Source: Prolixibacteraceae bacterium (GTDB lineage: Bacteria > Bacteroidota > Bacteroidia > Bacteroidales > Prolixibacteraceae). Taken from it: a DNA stretch of 35,005 bases. The position numbers were made by a program, and so were the translations under genes. Under the pieces are notes generated by a model, which was not told the DNA's origin, made no database searches, and saw only the letters and a list, made by a program, of their open reading frames with translations. Shown in pieces: positions 8,446 to 16,886 of this stretch. Positions within the stretch are counted from its first letter, which is position 1. Each line of letters opens with the position of its first letter. The DNA lies in NCBI GenBank assembly GCA_027858145.1, contig JAQIDF010000097.1, positions 1 to 35,005 of the forward strand. Direction: 5' to 3'.

Positions 8446-8964
8446 ATGGGTTTTAATAGATTCATATTAAAGGTGTTAGGGGTGGTTTTTTTTGTTGCTT
8501 TTGTTAGTATAGTGACAGTAAGTGCACAAAATCCCTATCAAAATGAGCTTTCTGTTCACGCTGACGACTCCATATCGACCGTTAAAAATGACAGTTTGTT
8601 CATGGCTTCCGGAACTTTAGATGGCGAGTGGTCGCATTTAACAATTAATTCAGATAAGCGGATTAACAAACTTCTGGAAATATCAGAAGAAGAAAACAAA
8701 CGCCGCGGAGGCATTTCGGGTTACAGGGTGCAGATATTTCAGGGAGAAAAAGATGAGGCATACAGTTATAAATCTGAATTTCTGAAGGGATATCCAGATT
8801 ATAAAGTGTATGTTCTTTTTAAAACACCCGATTTCAGGGTTCGCGTAGGAGATTTTAGGTCGCGTAGTGAAACTATCAAATTAAAATATCTAATAGAAAA
8901 AGATTTTCCGAATTCGTTTATCGTTGAAGATTTTATAAATTTTCCTGAGTTAAAAACGAATTGA
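8446..8964 (+). CDS. secreted SPOR-domain protein
   Basis: The 172-residue protein starts with a signal peptide (hydrophobic 7-24, likely cleavage after A27 in VSAQ). There is no Cys after the cleavage site, so it should be soluble in the periplasm rather than a lipoprotein. A linker of about 60 residues leads to a SPOR domain at about 91-163 (GYRVQIFQG, then FRVRVGDFRSR and FIVED). SPOR domains bind peptidoglycan denuded of stem peptides, found at division sites. A TTG three codons upstream (8437) is in frame, but the ATG at 8446 leaves a better signal peptide. The gene follows the GNAT gene by 19 bases. Confidence 0.85.
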   Translation: MGFNRFILKVLGVVFFVAFVSIVTVSAQNPYQNELSVHADDSISTVKNDSLFMASGTLDGEWSHLTINSDKRINKLLEISEEENKRRGGISGYRVQIFQGEKDEAYSYKSEFLKGYPDYKVYVLFKTPDFRVRVGDFRSRSETIKLKYLIEKDFPNSFIVEDFINFPELKTN

Positions 8965-8996
8965 GGTAAAATCAAAGATTGAGGGGTTGAGTTGTT

Positions 8997-10898
8997 ATGA
9001 GTGAATTGATAAAACACGAGTGTGGTGTGGCAATGATACGTTTGCTAAAACCACTTGAATACTACAAAGAAAAGTACGGAACCTGGATGTATGGGTTGAA
9101 CAAGCTCTATCTTCTGATGGAAAAGCAACATAACCGGGGGCAGGATGGCGCCGGTGTCGCTTCTCTAAAAATAGATAATACACCGGGGCAGGAATATCTT
9201 GACCGTTACCGTTCGGTAAAGCCGAACCCGATTAAAGATACATTCGACCATATTTTTAAACATTACAAAAAGGCTGAAAAAAAGCATCCTGATGAGTTTG
9301 CTAACCCACATTGGGCAAAGGAAAACCTTGCGTTCGCGGCTGAGGCATATTTGGGGCATCTTCGCTATGGTACATTTGGCCGTAATTCGGTAGAGTTTGT
9401 ACACCCGATAATGCGTCAAAACAACTGGCGGTCACGAAATCTGGTGTTGGCAGGTAACTTCAATATGACCAATACCGATGAGCTGTTTGAGCGTCTGGTA
9501 GAGCTGGGGCAACACCCTAGTGCATATACCGATACCGTAACCGTGCTTGAAAAAGTAGGGCATTTTCTCGACCAGGAAAATGAACTGCGTTTCAGGCAAT
9601 ATAAAAACGAAGGATATTCAAACAGCGAAATATCACCGCTGATTGAACAAAACCTTGATGTTCAGCAGATACTTGAAAATGCCTCGCGCGATTGGGATGG
9701 TGGCTATGCTATAGCGGGTATGGTTGGCCACGGCGACTTATTTGCTACGCGTGATCCATGGGGAATACGACCAGCATACTACTATCATGATGATGAGATT
9801 GTTGTGGTTGCGTCTGAACGTCCGGTTATTCAAACAGTGATGAACGTGAAGCATGATACTGTGGAAGAAATTGAGCCGGGGCAGGTAATTATTGTGAAAA
9901 AGAATGGTGAGATTCGTAAAGAAATTGTTCGTGTGCCTCATCAACGAAAATCATGTTCGTTTGAGCGTATTTATTTTTCGAGGGGTAGCGACAGGGATAT
10001 ATATAAAGAACGCAAACAACTTGGCCGCTTATTATCGCCTTCCATACTCGAAAAAGTCAATTACAACTTCAATGATACTGTTTTCTCTTACATTCCGAAT
10101 ACAGCCGAGACGGCTTTTTATGGAATGATGGAAGGGGTGAGGGAGCATTTGCTCGATTGGAAAAAAGATCAAATCAAAGCCCTGAACGGAAATCTAACTG
10201 AAGAAAAAATTGCCGATATTATTGCTGTAGAACCACGCATGGAAAAAATAGCAATCAAAGATGTGAAACTCCGAACTTTTATTTCTGACGATAGTGGACG
10301 AAATGATTTAGTAGCACATGTTTATGATGTAACCTATGGCGTGGTTAAAAATAATGTGGATACCCTGGTGATAATTGATGATTCAATAGTTCGAGGCACA
10401 ACGCTTAAGCAAAGTATCTTGAGAATACTGGACCGCCTGAAGCCCAAAAAAATAATAATTGTGTCTTCAGCTCCGCAAATCAGGTATCCCGATTGTTACG
10501 GAATTGATATGGCAGAACTGGATAAATTTGCCGCTTTTAATGCCGCTATCGAACTAATCAAAGAAAAAGGCAAAGAGAAAATAATTGAAGAAGTATATGA
10601 AAAATGTAAGGCGCAGCGTAATTTACCAAAAGAAGAAATTGTAAACTACGTTAAAGAGATATACAAACCTTTCACTGCCGAAGAAATTTCTTCAAAAATG
10701 GCTCAGATTCTTAAGCCAGATGATTGTAACGCTGATGTTGATATTGTTTATCAAACCATCGAAAATCTCCATTCAGCATCACCAGACCATACCGGAGACT
10801 GGTATTTTACAGGAAATTACCCTACACCAGGCGGAAATAAGGTTGTAAACACTTCATTTTTAAATTATTACGAAGGGAAAGATGGTAGGGCGTATTAA
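8997..10898 (+). CDS. PurF-like amidophosphoribosyltransferase, long form
   Basis: The protein has an N-terminal glutamine amidotransferase domain of the Ntn type and a C-terminal phosphoribosyltransferase domain. C9 in HECGVAM would be the nucleophile. HNRGQDGAGVAS, LGHLRYGTFG and FATRDPWGIRPAYY are family motifs. The PRPP loop is VIIDDSIVRGTT, about 458-469. Canonical PurF is about 470-510 residues. This one has 633, with inserted segments around 60-110 and 190-230 and a C-terminal extension, and the usual VIPVPDSG stretch reads as FSYIPNTAETAFYG. It may be a second paralogue typical of Bacteroidota or the only PurF of this organism. The function (glutamine plus PRPP to phosphoribosylamine) is inferred from the motifs. 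Its stop directly abuts the convergent minus-strand gene. Confidence 0.85.
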   Translation: MSELIKHECGVAMIRLLKPLEYYKEKYGTWMYGLNKLYLLMEKQHNRGQDGAGVASLKIDNTPGQEYLDRYRSVKPNPIKDTFDHIFKHYKKAEKKHPDEFANPHWAKENLAFAAEAYLGHLRYGTFGRNSVEFVHPIMRQNNWRSRNLVLAGNFNMTNTDELFERLVELGQHPSAYTDTVTVLEKVGHFLDQENELRFRQYKNEGYSNSEISPLIEQNLDVQQILENASRDWDGGYAIAGMVGHGDLFATRDPWGIRPAYYYHDDEIVVVASERPVIQTVMNVKHDTVEEIEPGQVIIVKKNGEIRKEIVRVPHQRKSCSFERIYFSRGSDRDIYKERKQLGRLLSPSILEKVNYNFNDTVFSYIPNTAETAFYGMMEGVREHLLDWKKDQIKALNGNLTEEKIADIIAVEPRMEKIAIKDVKLRTFISDDSGRNDLVAHVYDVTYGVVKNNVDTLVIIDDSIVRGTTLKQSILRILDRLKPKKIIIVSSAPQIRYPDCYGIDMAELDKFAAFNAAIELIKEKGKEKIIEEVYEKCKAQRNLPKEEIVNYVKEIYKPFTAEEISSKMAQILKPDDCNADVDIVYQTIENLHSASPDHTGDWYFTGNYPTPGGNKVVNTSFLNYYEGKDGRAY

Positions 10899-11858
10899 TT
10901 AATGATTTACAATCAGCGAATTATCGTTCTTATTTAAAAGGTACGTTTCGATATGCCTGTCTTTTTTGGCTTCATAGATGTCGGCAATGGTTAATATGAT
11001 ACCGGTTTCTTCTACATTTCCAAAGTGATCGTTTACAGCAGTGCCAAAAGTTTTCATTGTTGGTGAAAGATTCATGTATGCATTAACAAGCGGCGGGATA
11101 TTTTCGCCATAATCACGTACAATTTTTGACAGGGTCTTGTAGTCTTTCTTAAAATTGTCGCCTTTGTATGAATCTTTAATCTCTGAGAAATCAATTTCCA
11201 GTCGATAGTCAGATTTTGGAAAAACCAATTCTTCATTGTCGAAAAAATGTTTTCTCAAGAAATATAAAATGTGGTTGCGGGCCGTTACATTAAAATGTGT
11301 GTACATGGTCACTTTCCCGAAGAAATATTTTATTTCAGGGTGGTCAACCGTGAGTGCACCTAATCCATCCCAAAGATTATCGAGGGCAAACAAGGCTTTT
11401 GCTCCGGCCTTGCTCGACTGGTATTCAGGCTGAACAAATGAGCGGCCAAGCTCCATGGTGTGTGGTAGATACTCTTCATTAAATTTGTCGGTAAAATGAA
11501 ACATGCGTGCCGTGGCCAGATTAGGCTCACCATCTTCATTGTAGCCAAGTTCGTTGCATAAGATATAACGGTATCCACCCAGAATTTCTTTAGAATCAGG
11601 ATCCCATACAATTAATTGTTTATATGGAGTTTGTGAAGTGTCGTATATATCAATGTCAATATCCTTTCCGGTGCCACCACCTGCCTGTCTGAATGTAATC
11701 TCTCTTAGCCGACCAATTTCTTTCATTGTGTTGGGCGAATCGTGTGCTGTGATGATGTATATTTTGTTTCCGCCTTTATTGGTGTCGCGCATGAACTTGT
11801 TGTCAGTTAGCTCAGCTTCAATAAGTTCTGTTGGTATTTTTGATATAATTTCTTTCAT
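10899..11858 (-). CDS. glsB: GNAT-fold acyltransferase, probable glycine N-acyltransferase (GlsB-like)
   Basis: The 319-residue protein shows the N-acyltransferase type related to OlsB and autoinducer synthases: IGRLREITFRQAGGGTG, then DIDIYD and KQLIVWDPDSKEILGGYRYI, and LGRSFVQPEYQ. Bacteroides thetaiotaomicron GlsB, which N-acylates glycine in glycine-lipid synthesis, belongs to this type and is encoded next to the O-acyltransferase GlsA. Here a PlsC-like gene lies 61 bases upstream in the same direction, which supports the assignment. The acceptor amino acid (glycine, serine or ornithine) cannot be read from sequence alone. An in-frame TTG two codons upstream was not chosen because an ATG is present at 11858. 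It is convergent with, and has no gap to, the PurF-like gene. Confidence 0.7.
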   Translation of the reverse strand: MKEIISKIPTELIEAELTDNKFMRDTNKGGNKIYIITAHDSPNTMKEIGRLREITFRQAGGGTGKDIDIDIYDTSQTPYKQLIVWDPDSKEILGGYRYILCNELGYNEDGEPNLATARMFHFTDKFNEEYLPHTMELGRSFVQPEYQSSKAGAKALFALDNLWDGLGALTVDHPEIKYFFGKVTMYTHFNVTARNHILYFLRKHFFDNEELVFPKSDYRLEIDFSEIKDSYKGDNFKKDYKTLSKIVRDYGENIPPLVNAYMNLSPTMKTFGTAVNDHFGNVEETGIILTIADIYEAKKDRHIETYLLNKNDNSLIVNH

Positions 11859-11919
11859 GATCAATTTTCTTCAAAGAGTGCAAATATATAGCTAAATCAT
11901 CTGTATTGATACGTTTATT

Positions 11920-12756
11920 CTATTTTTTTGCCAATTCGTATGTTTGTTCTTTTATGTACTGTGCCCATTCTTTTGGGCGTTTTGTTTTATCGAAATTAGT
12001 AAAAGGTAAAGGCTTTCCAAAACGTATGGTAAAGGTTTTATTTTTATGTTTAAACATTTCGTCAACTAAAAACAGCATTTCAATATTGAATTTTATTTTT
12101 AAGAATTTACGTATGTTAGCCAGGTTGTAAAAACGATTGGTGTTACGACCACCAAAATGAATGGGCACTATGTCTAATTTATATTGAACAGCCTTTTGTA
12201 CAAAGTGTTTTTGCCATTCCAGATCTTTTATAATGCCATTTGTTTTACGTGAACATAATCCGGCCGGGAATATCAAAACCTGGTCGTCCGATTCATATAA
12301 TTCATCAACATGTTTTATAGAATCCCGGGCCTGGCCGCCAACCTTATTTACCGGTACAAACCAATCATTAAGCGGGGTGACAGCCATTAAAAAGTCGTTT
12401 ATTAAAACACGGGTGTTTCCGAATTTTTCGTTCAGTATTTTTAAAAGTAAAACACCATCAAGTCCACCAAGGGGGTGGTTCGAAACAAACATGTACCGAC
12501 CATCGGAAGGCAGATTTGCTTCGCCTTCAATATTGAATTTGATATTGAGCAGTTTTATGGCCTCTTCTACAAAATCGAGCCCTTTGAGGTGCCCGTGTTG
12601 TTGAAGAAAATCATTCAGCTCATCAATATGGAGAAGTTTTTCGAGCCAGCGATATACAAATTTGGGAAGCCTGTCGGCGAGCTTTTCGTTTTTGCTCCGT
12701 ACAAGTTCCTTAACATCAATTGGCTCTATTATACTCCCCAGTGTTTCCCCGGCCAT
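11920..12756 (-). CDS. glsA: PlsC-like acyltransferase, probable GlsA/OlsA-type O-acyltransferase
   Basis: The 278 residues carry a glycerolipid-acyltransferase type domain: SNHPLGGLDGVLL near 92-104, NDWFVPVNKVGG, then LIFPAGLCSRK (equivalent of FPEG) and IVPIHFGGRN. The catalytic pair reads H94-x5-D100 instead of the usual Hx4D, a one-residue longer spacing. The protein would add a second acyl chain to the product of the neighbouring N-acyltransferase, giving a diacylated aminolipid in the inner leaflet. Both genes point left, with this one first. The 5' end faces mraZ divergently, with a shared control region of about 190 bases. The assignment to glycine lipids is inference from pairing. 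Confidence 0.7.
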   Translation of the reverse strand: MAGETLGSIIEPIDVKELVRSKNEKLADRLPKFVYRWLEKLLHIDELNDFLQQHGHLKGLDFVEEAIKLLNIKFNIEGEANLPSDGRYMFVSNHPLGGLDGVLLLKILNEKFGNTRVLINDFLMAVTPLNDWFVPVNKVGGQARDSIKHVDELYESDDQVLIFPAGLCSRKTNGIIKDLEWQKHFVQKAVQYKLDIVPIHFGGRNTNRFYNLANIRKFLKIKFNIEMLFLVDEMFKHKNKTFTIRFGKPLPFTNFDKTKRPKEWAQYIKEQTYELAKK

Positions 12757-12865
12757 TTTTCAAAATTTAGCTTCGAAATGTAGTAATTTTTTTAAAAACA
12801 TGATAATTGTTGCTGTAAAATACACCCTTATAAACAAATTGTTGATAAGTTTTTTGGTTTTAATG

Positions 12866-12914
12866 GTGGAATAGAGTGGAATAAAGTGGAATAAAATTGT
12901 AATAAAGTGGAATA
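12866..12914. promoter_or_regulatory. MraZ operator: five tandem GTGGAATA-type boxes
   Basis: Boxes GTGGAATA begin at 12866, 12876, 12886 and 12907. A degenerate copy TTGTAATA begins at 12897. Spacing is 10, 10, 11 and 10 bases, that is one helical turn. MraZ is known to bind tandem short repeats with about 10-base spacing upstream of its own gene: TGGGN-type in E. coli and AAAGTG-type in Mollicutes. The AAAGTGG seen here at two boxes resembles the latter. The boxes lie just before mraZ, so autoregulation of the whole division cluster is likely. Confidence 0.85.
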
Positions 12915-12927
12915 AGTTATATTTTTG
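12897..12927 (+). promoter_or_regulatory. mraZ promoter inside the operator
   Basis: TTG at 12897-12899, a 20-base spacer and TATTTTTG at 12920-12927 match the Bacteroidota promoter form exactly. Transcription should begin around 12932-12936, some 15 bases before the mraZ ATG. The -33 element falls in the degenerate fourth MraZ box and the fifth box lies in the spacer, so bound MraZ would block RNA polymerase. Confidence 0.8.
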
Positions 12928-12948
12928 AATAAAATTTATAACAAGCAT

Positions 12949-13416
12949 ATGCCGGATTTCTCTAATCAATATCATGCAACTGTAGACGACAAGGGGCGCG
13001 TAGTGCTTCCTGCTGCCTATAAGCGTGAGATGGGAGAGGCTTTCAACAGGGTTTTTTCAATTGAAATAGACCCTTATGAGAAATGCCTGAACCTCTATCC
13101 GCTAAGTTCATGGGAGAAGCGACTGGCGTTTATTCGTTCACGTTTGAATGCGAATGATCCGCGGCATAGCAGGCTTCTGGATAAATTTTACCAAAGTTTT
13201 GTGAAGACAAATATAGCTGAAAACGGGCGGGTAAACATACCAAATTCGTTTCTCGATAAAATGGGAATCGACCGCGAAGTGGTTTTTACAGGACAGGGCG
13301 ACCGGATTAGGCTTTGGGAGGCTAAAGCATACGAAGCTGCCATGTTACCAGACGAAGAATATCCTGCATTATTCGAAGAGTTACTCGGTGGTGGCATGAA
13401 CCCCAACGAAACATGA
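12949..13416 (+). CDS. mraZ: transcriptional regulator MraZ
   Basis: MraZ is a ring-forming AbrB-like DNA-binding protein that controls the division and cell-wall cluster. The 155 residues hold two MraZ repeats, each with the DxKGR-type motif: DDKGRVVLPAAYKREM near 13-28 and ENGRVNIPNSFLDKMGI in the second half. The ATG at 12949 is chosen over an in-frame TTG at 12925 because that TTG is part of the promoter -7 box and so lies upstream of the transcript. It heads the cluster; rsmH follows after 75 bases. Tandem boxes upstream suggest that it represses its own promoter. Confidence 0.95.
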   Translation: MPDFSNQYHATVDDKGRVVLPAAYKREMGEAFNRVFSIEIDPYEKCLNLYPLSSWEKRLAFIRSRLNANDPRHSRLLDKFYQSFVKTNIAENGRVNIPNSFLDKMGIDREVVFTGQGDRIRLWEAKAYEAAMLPDEEYPALFEELLGGGMNPNET

Positions 13417-13455
13417 ATAAAGCCTTTGGATTGATTTTTCAATACAAATGCACTA

Positions 13456-13497
13456 ATGACCAATGACTAATTGACTAATGACTGTTGACTTATGACT
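13456..13497. repeat. six tandem heptamers ending at the rsmH start codon
   Basis: Copies of (A/T)TGAC(C/T) followed by a variable base start at 13456, 13463, 13471, 13478, 13485 and 13492, a period of 7 with one 8. The last copy contains the rsmH ATG. Each copy looks like a start codon followed by TGA overlap. Repeats of this kind can change copy number by slippage, which would alter the leader between mraZ and rsmH. Confidence 0.85.
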
Positions 13498-14391
13498 ACA
13501 AACTACCACATACCGGTTTTATTAAACGAATGCATCGATGGTCTTGCCATTGAACCAGACGGGGTATATGTTGATGTAACCTATGGAGGCGGCGGTCATT
13601 CGGCAAAAATACTTGAAAAGCTTACTACGGGTAGGCTTATTGCTTTCGACCAGGATGTGGATACATTGGCAAATGTCCCTGATGACGAAAGACTGATATT
13701 TGTTCAGCATAATTTCAAATACCTGAAAAACTTTCTTGCGTATTATGGGATTGACCAGGTAGATGGTATTTTGGCCGACCTGGGGGTTTCGTCACACGAT
13801 TTTGATGAAGCAGGGCGAGGGTTTTCGTTCCGGTTTGATGGTGCATTGGATATGCGTATGAACCAATCAGGAGGGTTGACAGCTGCAACGGTTGTTAATG
13901 AATACGACGAAGCTGATTTGATACGGATTTTCAGGCAGTATGGCGAGCTGAAAAGTGCGCGAAGGGCTGCGGCTGAAATTGTTAAAGCCCGTGAAGAGAG
14001 TCTGGTTGAAACGACGACCGGTTTAAAAGAGGTGCTTGAAAAACTGGTGCCTCAAAAGGCATCATCAAAGTTTTTGGCAAAGGTGTTTCAGGCACTCCGT
14101 ATCGAGGTGAATGGCGAACTTGATGTTCTCCGCAATCTTTTAATCGATTCGCATGAAGTATTAAAGCCCGGAGGGCGTTTTGTTGTGATGAGTTATCATT
14201 CGCTTGAAGACCGCCTGGTGAAAAATTTCTTTCAGCGTGGCGGATTTGATAAGAATGTAGAAAAAGACTTCTATGGTAATCCGAAAACTAAGTTTAACAT
14301 CGTTGATAAGCTAATTGTGCCCGGCGATGAAGAAGTAGAAATGAACTCGAGGGCACGAAGTGCAAAACTGAGAATTGCAGAAAAAATATAA
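13492..14391 (+). CDS. rsmH: 16S rRNA (cytosine1402-N4) methyltransferase RsmH
   Basis: RsmH (MraW) methylates N4 of C1402 in the decoding centre of 16S rRNA. The 299 residues begin YHIPVLLNECIDGL and carry the SAM-binding motif VDVTYGGGGHSAKIL at about 27-41. LADLGVSSHDFDEAGRGFSFR and MSYHSLEDRLVKNFF are further family blocks. C-terminal NSRARSAKLRIAEK is the classic end. The ATG at 13492 fits the family start and sits in the last copy of a heptamer repeat. The stop TAA shares its last A with the ATG of the ftsL-like gene. Confidence 0.97.
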   Translation: MTTNYHIPVLLNECIDGLAIEPDGVYVDVTYGGGGHSAKILEKLTTGRLIAFDQDVDTLANVPDDERLIFVQHNFKYLKNFLAYYGIDQVDGILADLGVSSHDFDEAGRGFSFRFDGALDMRMNQSGGLTAATVVNEYDEADLIRIFRQYGELKSARRAAAEIVKAREESLVETTTGLKEVLEKLVPQKASSKFLAKVFQALRIEVNGELDVLRNLLIDSHEVLKPGGRFVVMSYHSLEDRLVKNFFQRGGFDKNVEKDFYGNPKTKFNIVDKLIVPGDEEVEMNSRARSAKLRIAEKI

Positions 14392-14729
14392 TGACAAAAA
14401 AAGGTAAACATAAAAAAGTAGGATTCCGGGAAGTGATTCTCGGAAGCGTGTTTCTTAATAAAGAAGTTATGCGCTGGTTGCCTTTTGTTGGTATGCTTGT
14501 GCTGATGGGGCTTGTAATGATATCGAACCGGTTTAAGGGTGAGAAAATATTACGTGAGCTTGTTGTGGTGCAGGAAGAAGTAAAAGAATTACGTTCAGAG
14601 TCATCCACTATTGAGGCTGAGCTTATGAACATGAGTCGTTATTCTGAGATTTTAAAAAGTGTAAATCGAAAAGGTTTGGGGCTAAAACAGCCAACCGAGC
14701 CACCGGTGAAAATAAAAATAGAGGAATAG
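14391..14729 (+). CDS. ftsL: FtsL-like division protein
   Basis: The 112-residue protein has a basic N-terminus (TKKGKHKK), one membrane segment (about 29-45, WLPFVGMLVLMGLVMI) and a periplasmic coiled coil (about 50-90), the layout of FtsL. FtsL pairs with FtsB-like proteins and FtsQ to activate septal synthesis. Sequence similarity to Proteobacterial FtsL is not evident; the name rests on topology and its place between rsmH and ftsI. Translational coupling with rsmH is suggested by a one-base overlap. Confidence 0.85.
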   Translation: MTKKGKHKKVGFREVILGSVFLNKEVMRWLPFVGMLVLMGLVMISNRFKGEKILRELVVVQEEVKELRSESSTIEAELMNMSRYSEILKSVNRKGLGLKQPTEPPVKIKIEE

Positions 14730-14732
14730 TAT

Positions 14733-16850
14733 ATGGATTTACGTCGTATCATATTAGCACGTTACTCGTTGGTGCTGGCCTTTGTGCTGGTGTTCTCGGT
14801 TATGGTGGTAGGTCGTATTGTTTATATACAAATGTCAACCGGCGATAAGTGGGAGGGTAAATTGCAGACCCTTGAAAATAAAACCGAGGTGATTTATGGC
14901 GACCGGGGAAATATTTGCAGTGTCAATGGCCGGGTGTTGGCTACTTCGGTGCCGTTTTACGAAATACGTTTCGATCTTGCAGCCCCCGGGGTTGGCGAAG
15001 TGTTTAATGAACAGGTTGGTGCTTTGGCCGGTGAGTTGTCGAAAATTTTTGCTGACCGCACTGCCTGGCAGTTTAAATCTCAGCTGAAAAAGGCTTATCA
15101 GAAAAAAGAGCGTTACCATCTGGTTCATCCCCGAAAGGTTAATTACGATGAATTGAAACGAATTGAAGAGTTCCCGATTTTTAAGCGGGGGCCGTACAAG
15201 GGTGGGTTTATTGCCGAGCAGGAATACATCCGGTTTACCCCTCATGGAAACCTGGCTTATCGTACCATTGGACTGATGAATAAAGGGGCCTATGGCGGAA
15301 TGCTTGGGAGTATCGGTATTTCAGGTATCGAAGCCCAGTTTGAAGGGTACTTGCGGGGTGAAGAAGGGATAGCTGTCAGGCAAAATCTTTCAGGTCGTTG
15401 GGTGAATATCAGTACTGTTGAGCCGGAAAACGGGAATGACATTATAACGACAATCGATATTTATTTACAGGATGTAGTTGAAAATTCGCTTCGTAAGCAA
15501 TTGGTGAAAAGTGACGCGGAATATGGTACGGCAATATTGATGGAGGTTGAAACCGGTAAAATCAGGGCTATTTCTAATCTTACCCGCCAAAACGGTAATT
15601 ATGCCGAAACCTATAATTGGGCTATCGGCCACCAGGGATGCACTGAACCGGGCTCTACGTTTAAGCTTGTTTCATTAATGGTGGCGATGGATGAAGCAGG
15701 CGTTGATACTTCTGATGTGTATGATATTGGTGATGGTAAGTGGAAAATATACGACCGTACTATATATGATAGTGATTACGGATATGGTGAACATGGCGAT
15801 ATGACCGTGAAAGAGATTTTTGAGCATTCGTCTAACGTTGGACTGGCAAAAATAATTGAAGATCAATATGGGGATCGTCCGCGCGAATTTGTAGACCGGC
15901 TGTATAGCCTGGGGCTAAACCGTCCCTTGGGTTTGGGTTTCAGGGGTGAAGCTAATCCATCAGTTAAGTATCCTACCGATAAAAACTGGTGGGGAACTTC
16001 ACTTGCATACATTGCTCATGGTTATGAGGTTAAGTTATCTCCATTGCATGTGCTTTCGTTTTATAATGCAGTGGCCAATAACGGCAGAATGATGAAGCCG
16101 ATGTTCGTTGAGTCGGTGCAGGCCAACGGGAAAACAGTAAGTACGTTTAAGCCCGAAGTTGTTCGCAATTCAATATGTTCGGACGAAACCACCCGAAAGC
16201 TGCAGAGCATGCTCGAGGGGGTTGTTCTTAGGGGAACAGCCAGTCGGTTGCAGTCCGAATTGTATTCGTTTGCCGGTAAAACCGGTACAGCCAAAGTGCT
16301 GGATTCAGAATTGGGTTATGCGCACCGAAAATACAGGGCTTCATTTGCAGGGTATTTTCCGGCTGATAACCCAAAGTACTCATGCATTGTTGTGATTGCT
16401 GAGCCCCAAAAAGGCTCATTCTACGGCGGTTCGGTTGCAGGGCCGGTATTTCGCGAGATTGCTGACTGTGTTTATACTACCGATTTATCGCTTGATATTG
16501 CACAAAACAATGATAACGAAGATATAGAATTACCAAATGTTTTAAATGGTGATGCTAATCAAACTGTGAATGTTTTTAAAGAATTGAATATTCCGTATTC
16601 CGGAAATATAAAACAGGCCGACTGGGTTAAAGTGAACGAAAATAACCATAAAGCCGGTCTTGAACCTCATAGTGTTGAGAAAAACAAAATGCCCGATGTT
16701 TTAGGGATGGGGGCTGCCGATGCCATCTATCTTATCGAGCGGTCGGGTATGAAGTCAAAACTTAAAGGTGTGGGGAAGGTGCGGAAGCAATTTCCGTTGC
16801 CGGGAGCAAACTGCCGCGATGGACAGTTGGTATATCTTGACCTTGGATAA
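14733..16850 (+). CDS. ftsI: penicillin-binding protein, septal transpeptidase with PASTA domain
   Basis: This class B PBP crosslinks septal peptidoglycan with FtsW. The 705 residues have an N-terminal membrane anchor (about 8-28, LVLAFVLVFSVMVVG), a pedestal domain (about 50-240) and a transpeptidase domain. The acyl-enzyme serine lies in S308-T-F-K311, the second motif is S366-S-N368 and the third is K516-T-G518. A PASTA domain follows at about 640-705 (MPDVLGMGAADAIYLIERSG). The PASTA domain makes it longer than E. coli FtsI, as in other Bacteroidota and Gram-positive septal PBPs. It starts 3 bases after ftsL. Confidence 0.95.
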   Translation: MDLRRIILARYSLVLAFVLVFSVMVVGRIVYIQMSTGDKWEGKLQTLENKTEVIYGDRGNICSVNGRVLATSVPFYEIRFDLAAPGVGEVFNEQVGALAGELSKIFADRTAWQFKSQLKKAYQKKERYHLVHPRKVNYDELKRIEEFPIFKRGPYKGGFIAEQEYIRFTPHGNLAYRTIGLMNKGAYGGMLGSIGISGIEAQFEGYLRGEEGIAVRQNLSGRWVNISTVEPENGNDIITTIDIYLQDVVENSLRKQLVKSDAEYGTAILMEVETGKIRAISNLTRQNGNYAETYNWAIGHQGCTEPGSTFKLVSLMVAMDEAGVDTSDVYDIGDGKWKIYDRTIYDSDYGYGEHGDMTVKEIFEHSSNVGLAKIIEDQYGDRPREFVDRLYSLGLNRPLGLGFRGEANPSVKYPTDKNWWGTSLAYIAHGYEVKLSPLHVLSFYNAVANNGRMMKPMFVESVQANGKTVSTFKPEVVRNSICSDETTRKLQSMLEGVVLRGTASRLQSELYSFAGKTGTAKVLDSELGYAHRKYRASFAGYFPADNPKYSCIVVIAEPQKGSFYGGSVAGPVFREIADCVYTTDLSLDIAQNNDNEDIELPNVLNGDANQTVNVFKELNIPYSGNIKQADWVKVNENNHKAGLEPHSVEKNKMPDVLGMGAADAIYLIERSGMKSKLKGVGKVRKQFPLPGANCRDGQLVYLDLG

Positions 16851-16886
16851 AAGTGAACACAAATTGCAACAGTTGAACAAGAACCT

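Noticed and set aside
11859..11864. TTG start two codons before the GlsB-like ATG
   Set aside because: The ATG at 11858 is sufficient and no feature favours the TTG.
12925..12948. TTG start giving a longer MraZ
   Set aside because: The TTG is the end of the promoter -7 box, upstream of the expected transcript start, and the added residues are not part of the family.
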